In this document: piece after piece, positions 62,463 through 64,000 of the stretch
Numbering within the stretch: the stretch's first letter is position 1
How the letters are laid out: every line of letters begins with the position of its first letter
NCBI RefSeq assembly: GCF_014066305.1
Contig: NW_023501054.1
Coordinates: 120,001-184,000, forward strand
Length of the DNA: 64,000 nt
From: Letharia columbiana
Lineage: Eukaryota > Ascomycota > Lecanoromycetes > Lecanorales > Parmeliaceae
Reading direction: 5' to 3'
Program-made: the position numbers and the translations under genes
The notes under the pieces: generated by a model
The model's database searches: none
The model's input: only the letters and a program-made list of their open reading frames with translations
Told to the model about the DNA's origin: nothing

Positions 62463-64000
62463 ATAGCTTTAATAACGCGAAATTATTAAGATATAAGATA
62501 TAGAATATATATAGCGATAATATCGACGGCGGCTAAATTAGTTAGTCTTTTAAAATTTATAACTTTAAACTTAAATTAAAGTCGAAGATATACTACGTTA
62601 TTTATTTCGATATTATAAATATTATTAAAGTATTTCTAATATATAAATCTTTTAGTATAAGTTTATATTATTAATCTATACGCTAAAGAAATATTAATAA
62701 AGCGAGAGTCTATAGCGAGATATATATCGCGAATTAATAATAGAAAACGTAGAATAAGCTATCTAATAGCTCTATCGTCATTTTTATTATTTTAATATTA
62801 AATAAAACTTATCTCTTTTAAATATATAGAGATTAATATACTTAGTCGATTTATATTACGATTAAGAATCTTTAATAAAATACGCGACGCGCGTATAGTA
62901 GATCGAATATAGCGATTCTGGAAATAATATCGATTATTGCGAAAAAAGAAGTTAAGGTCTAAGTCTATCACTATATCTTAAGTTTAATAATCGAAGATAA
63001 CTTCTTATACTCTCGCGATATATTATCTACTAACGAAGTATATTTAATAATTAAAGAATACTTCGAATATAGTATTAATATATAATATATAAATAGTCTA
63101 ATTCGAAGATATTATTTAATACTAGCTACTATAATATTAAACTATAAGAAATAAATAATAATTACTTTAATCTTAAGCGATAGACACTATTCTATATATA
63201 CGATCTCATCTATAAAGAGAGAGCGATTATATTCTCTAACTCTATATTCTAAGCGAATACTCGAGCGTATAGCTAAATAGCTAAGACTATAAAAGAAATA
63301 TATTAAAAAGATATCGAAATACTTACGGAATATAATACTTTACAACCGCTATTCTTTTATTAATAACTATTTCGCTATCGACATATATTAATTATAATAC
63401 TTCGATATTCTATACTTCTTAATAATTAAGAAACTTATAGACTATCTACTTAAATAATAAGTTAAATATATTAAAGCTATAAAGATAGAGAATAAGATAA
63501 ATAAGCTTCTCGATATCTACTTTTAGATAATCTCTAATTATATTAATCTAAGATATATTAAATCTCTAAGTAAGAAAATATAGTAAATAGAAGAGAATAA
63601 TTAAACCCTATAGAGGATAATAATAATTATCTTTATATCGATCTTAATTAAGTTAAATTCGAATACGCTATATATAGATCGCGCTATTCTTAATCTTATT
63701 ATATTAATAAGATATTATTCTTATAATAATAATATTATTTAATATCTACTCGCGGCTCTAGTCTAAATTAATCTACTAAAAAAGATTTTTCGAGTATATA
63801 AATCTTTAGATAAAATAATAAATAAAGGTTATTTTAATTTCTTAAAGTTTTATAGCATTAATTATTTACTTGAAATAATATAATTATTTAGTTTACTCGA
63901 TAAATTAACTACTTAAATAAGAAAAAAGACGTATATTAAATTCTTTAAAAAGTATTATAAACTAACGAATAAGTATAATAACTATATTAAATAGATTATA
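62463..64000. repeat. RIP-degraded AT-rich DNA beyond the chromovirus
   Basis: Presumed continuation of the sequence interrupted at 55330. Stop-filled, no recognisable motif, runs to the window end. Confidence 0.5.

Noticed and set aside
1..64000. A biosynthetic gene cluster, CRISPR array or prokaryotic island
   Set aside because: No PKS, NRPS, terpene synthase or P450 was seen; introns and RIP mark the DNA as fungal, and no regularly spaced short repeats occur.

Overview
The window looks like a chromosome segment of a filamentous ascomycete (Pezizomycotina). Genes carry short introns (about 51-60 bp, a few longer) with GT-AG ends and CTAAC/CTGAT-type branch sites. They sit in islands of ordinary base composition separated by very AT-rich DNA, in which old transposons are riddled with C-to-T and G-to-A transitions. 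That is the hallmark of repeat-induced point mutation (RIP). No species can be named from the sequence alone.

Layout: 1-2690 is RIP-degraded DNA ending in about 700 bp made almost only of A and T runs. 2691-22997 is gene island 1, with five gene models: a seven-transmembrane rhodopsin-domain protein (4597-6120, +), a secreted histidine acid phosphatase/phytase-like enzyme (7167-8940, +), an AlkB-type Fe(II)/2-oxoglutarate dioxygenase (10406-11188, -), a 90-residue Cys-rich zinc-finger-like protein (13037-13388, -) and a 1453-residue secreted Ser/Thr/Gly-rich protein (14978-19631, -). 22998-25451 holds two neighbouring transposons: a 1909 bp element with 70 bp terminal inverted repeats and TA target duplications, and a 490 bp MITE-like element flanked by GGCGAC. 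25446-32200 is gene island 2: an APC-family amino acid/choline/GABA-type permease (26128-28031, +), a frame-disrupted relic of a membrane-anchored Cys-rich protein (28936-30290, +) and a GNAT acetyltransferase (31152-32109, -).

32200-64000 is a RIP-degraded transposon desert. It contains a minus-strand Ty3/gypsy retrotransposon (33302-40275) with a partial extra LTR copy beside it, a 2.8 kb direct duplication (46060-48878 and 49590-52405), and a structurally complete plus-strand Ty3/gypsy chromovirus (55335-62457) with two 275 bp LTRs and a perfect 5 bp target duplication. Both retroelements can still be read as gag zinc knuckle, reverse transcriptase, RNase H and integrase; a chromodomain is also seen in the plus-strand element. 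All their frames are broken by stops and catalytic or ligand changes that RIP explains.

The genes do not form an obvious pathway. Membrane sensing, secreted phosphatase, permease, acetyltransferase and a large secreted wall-type protein suggest an accessory, environment-facing gene set rather than a biosynthetic cluster; there is no PKS, NRPS or terpene synthase. Exon structures were assigned by reading splice sites and frames by eye. Family names rest on motif recognition, not on searches.
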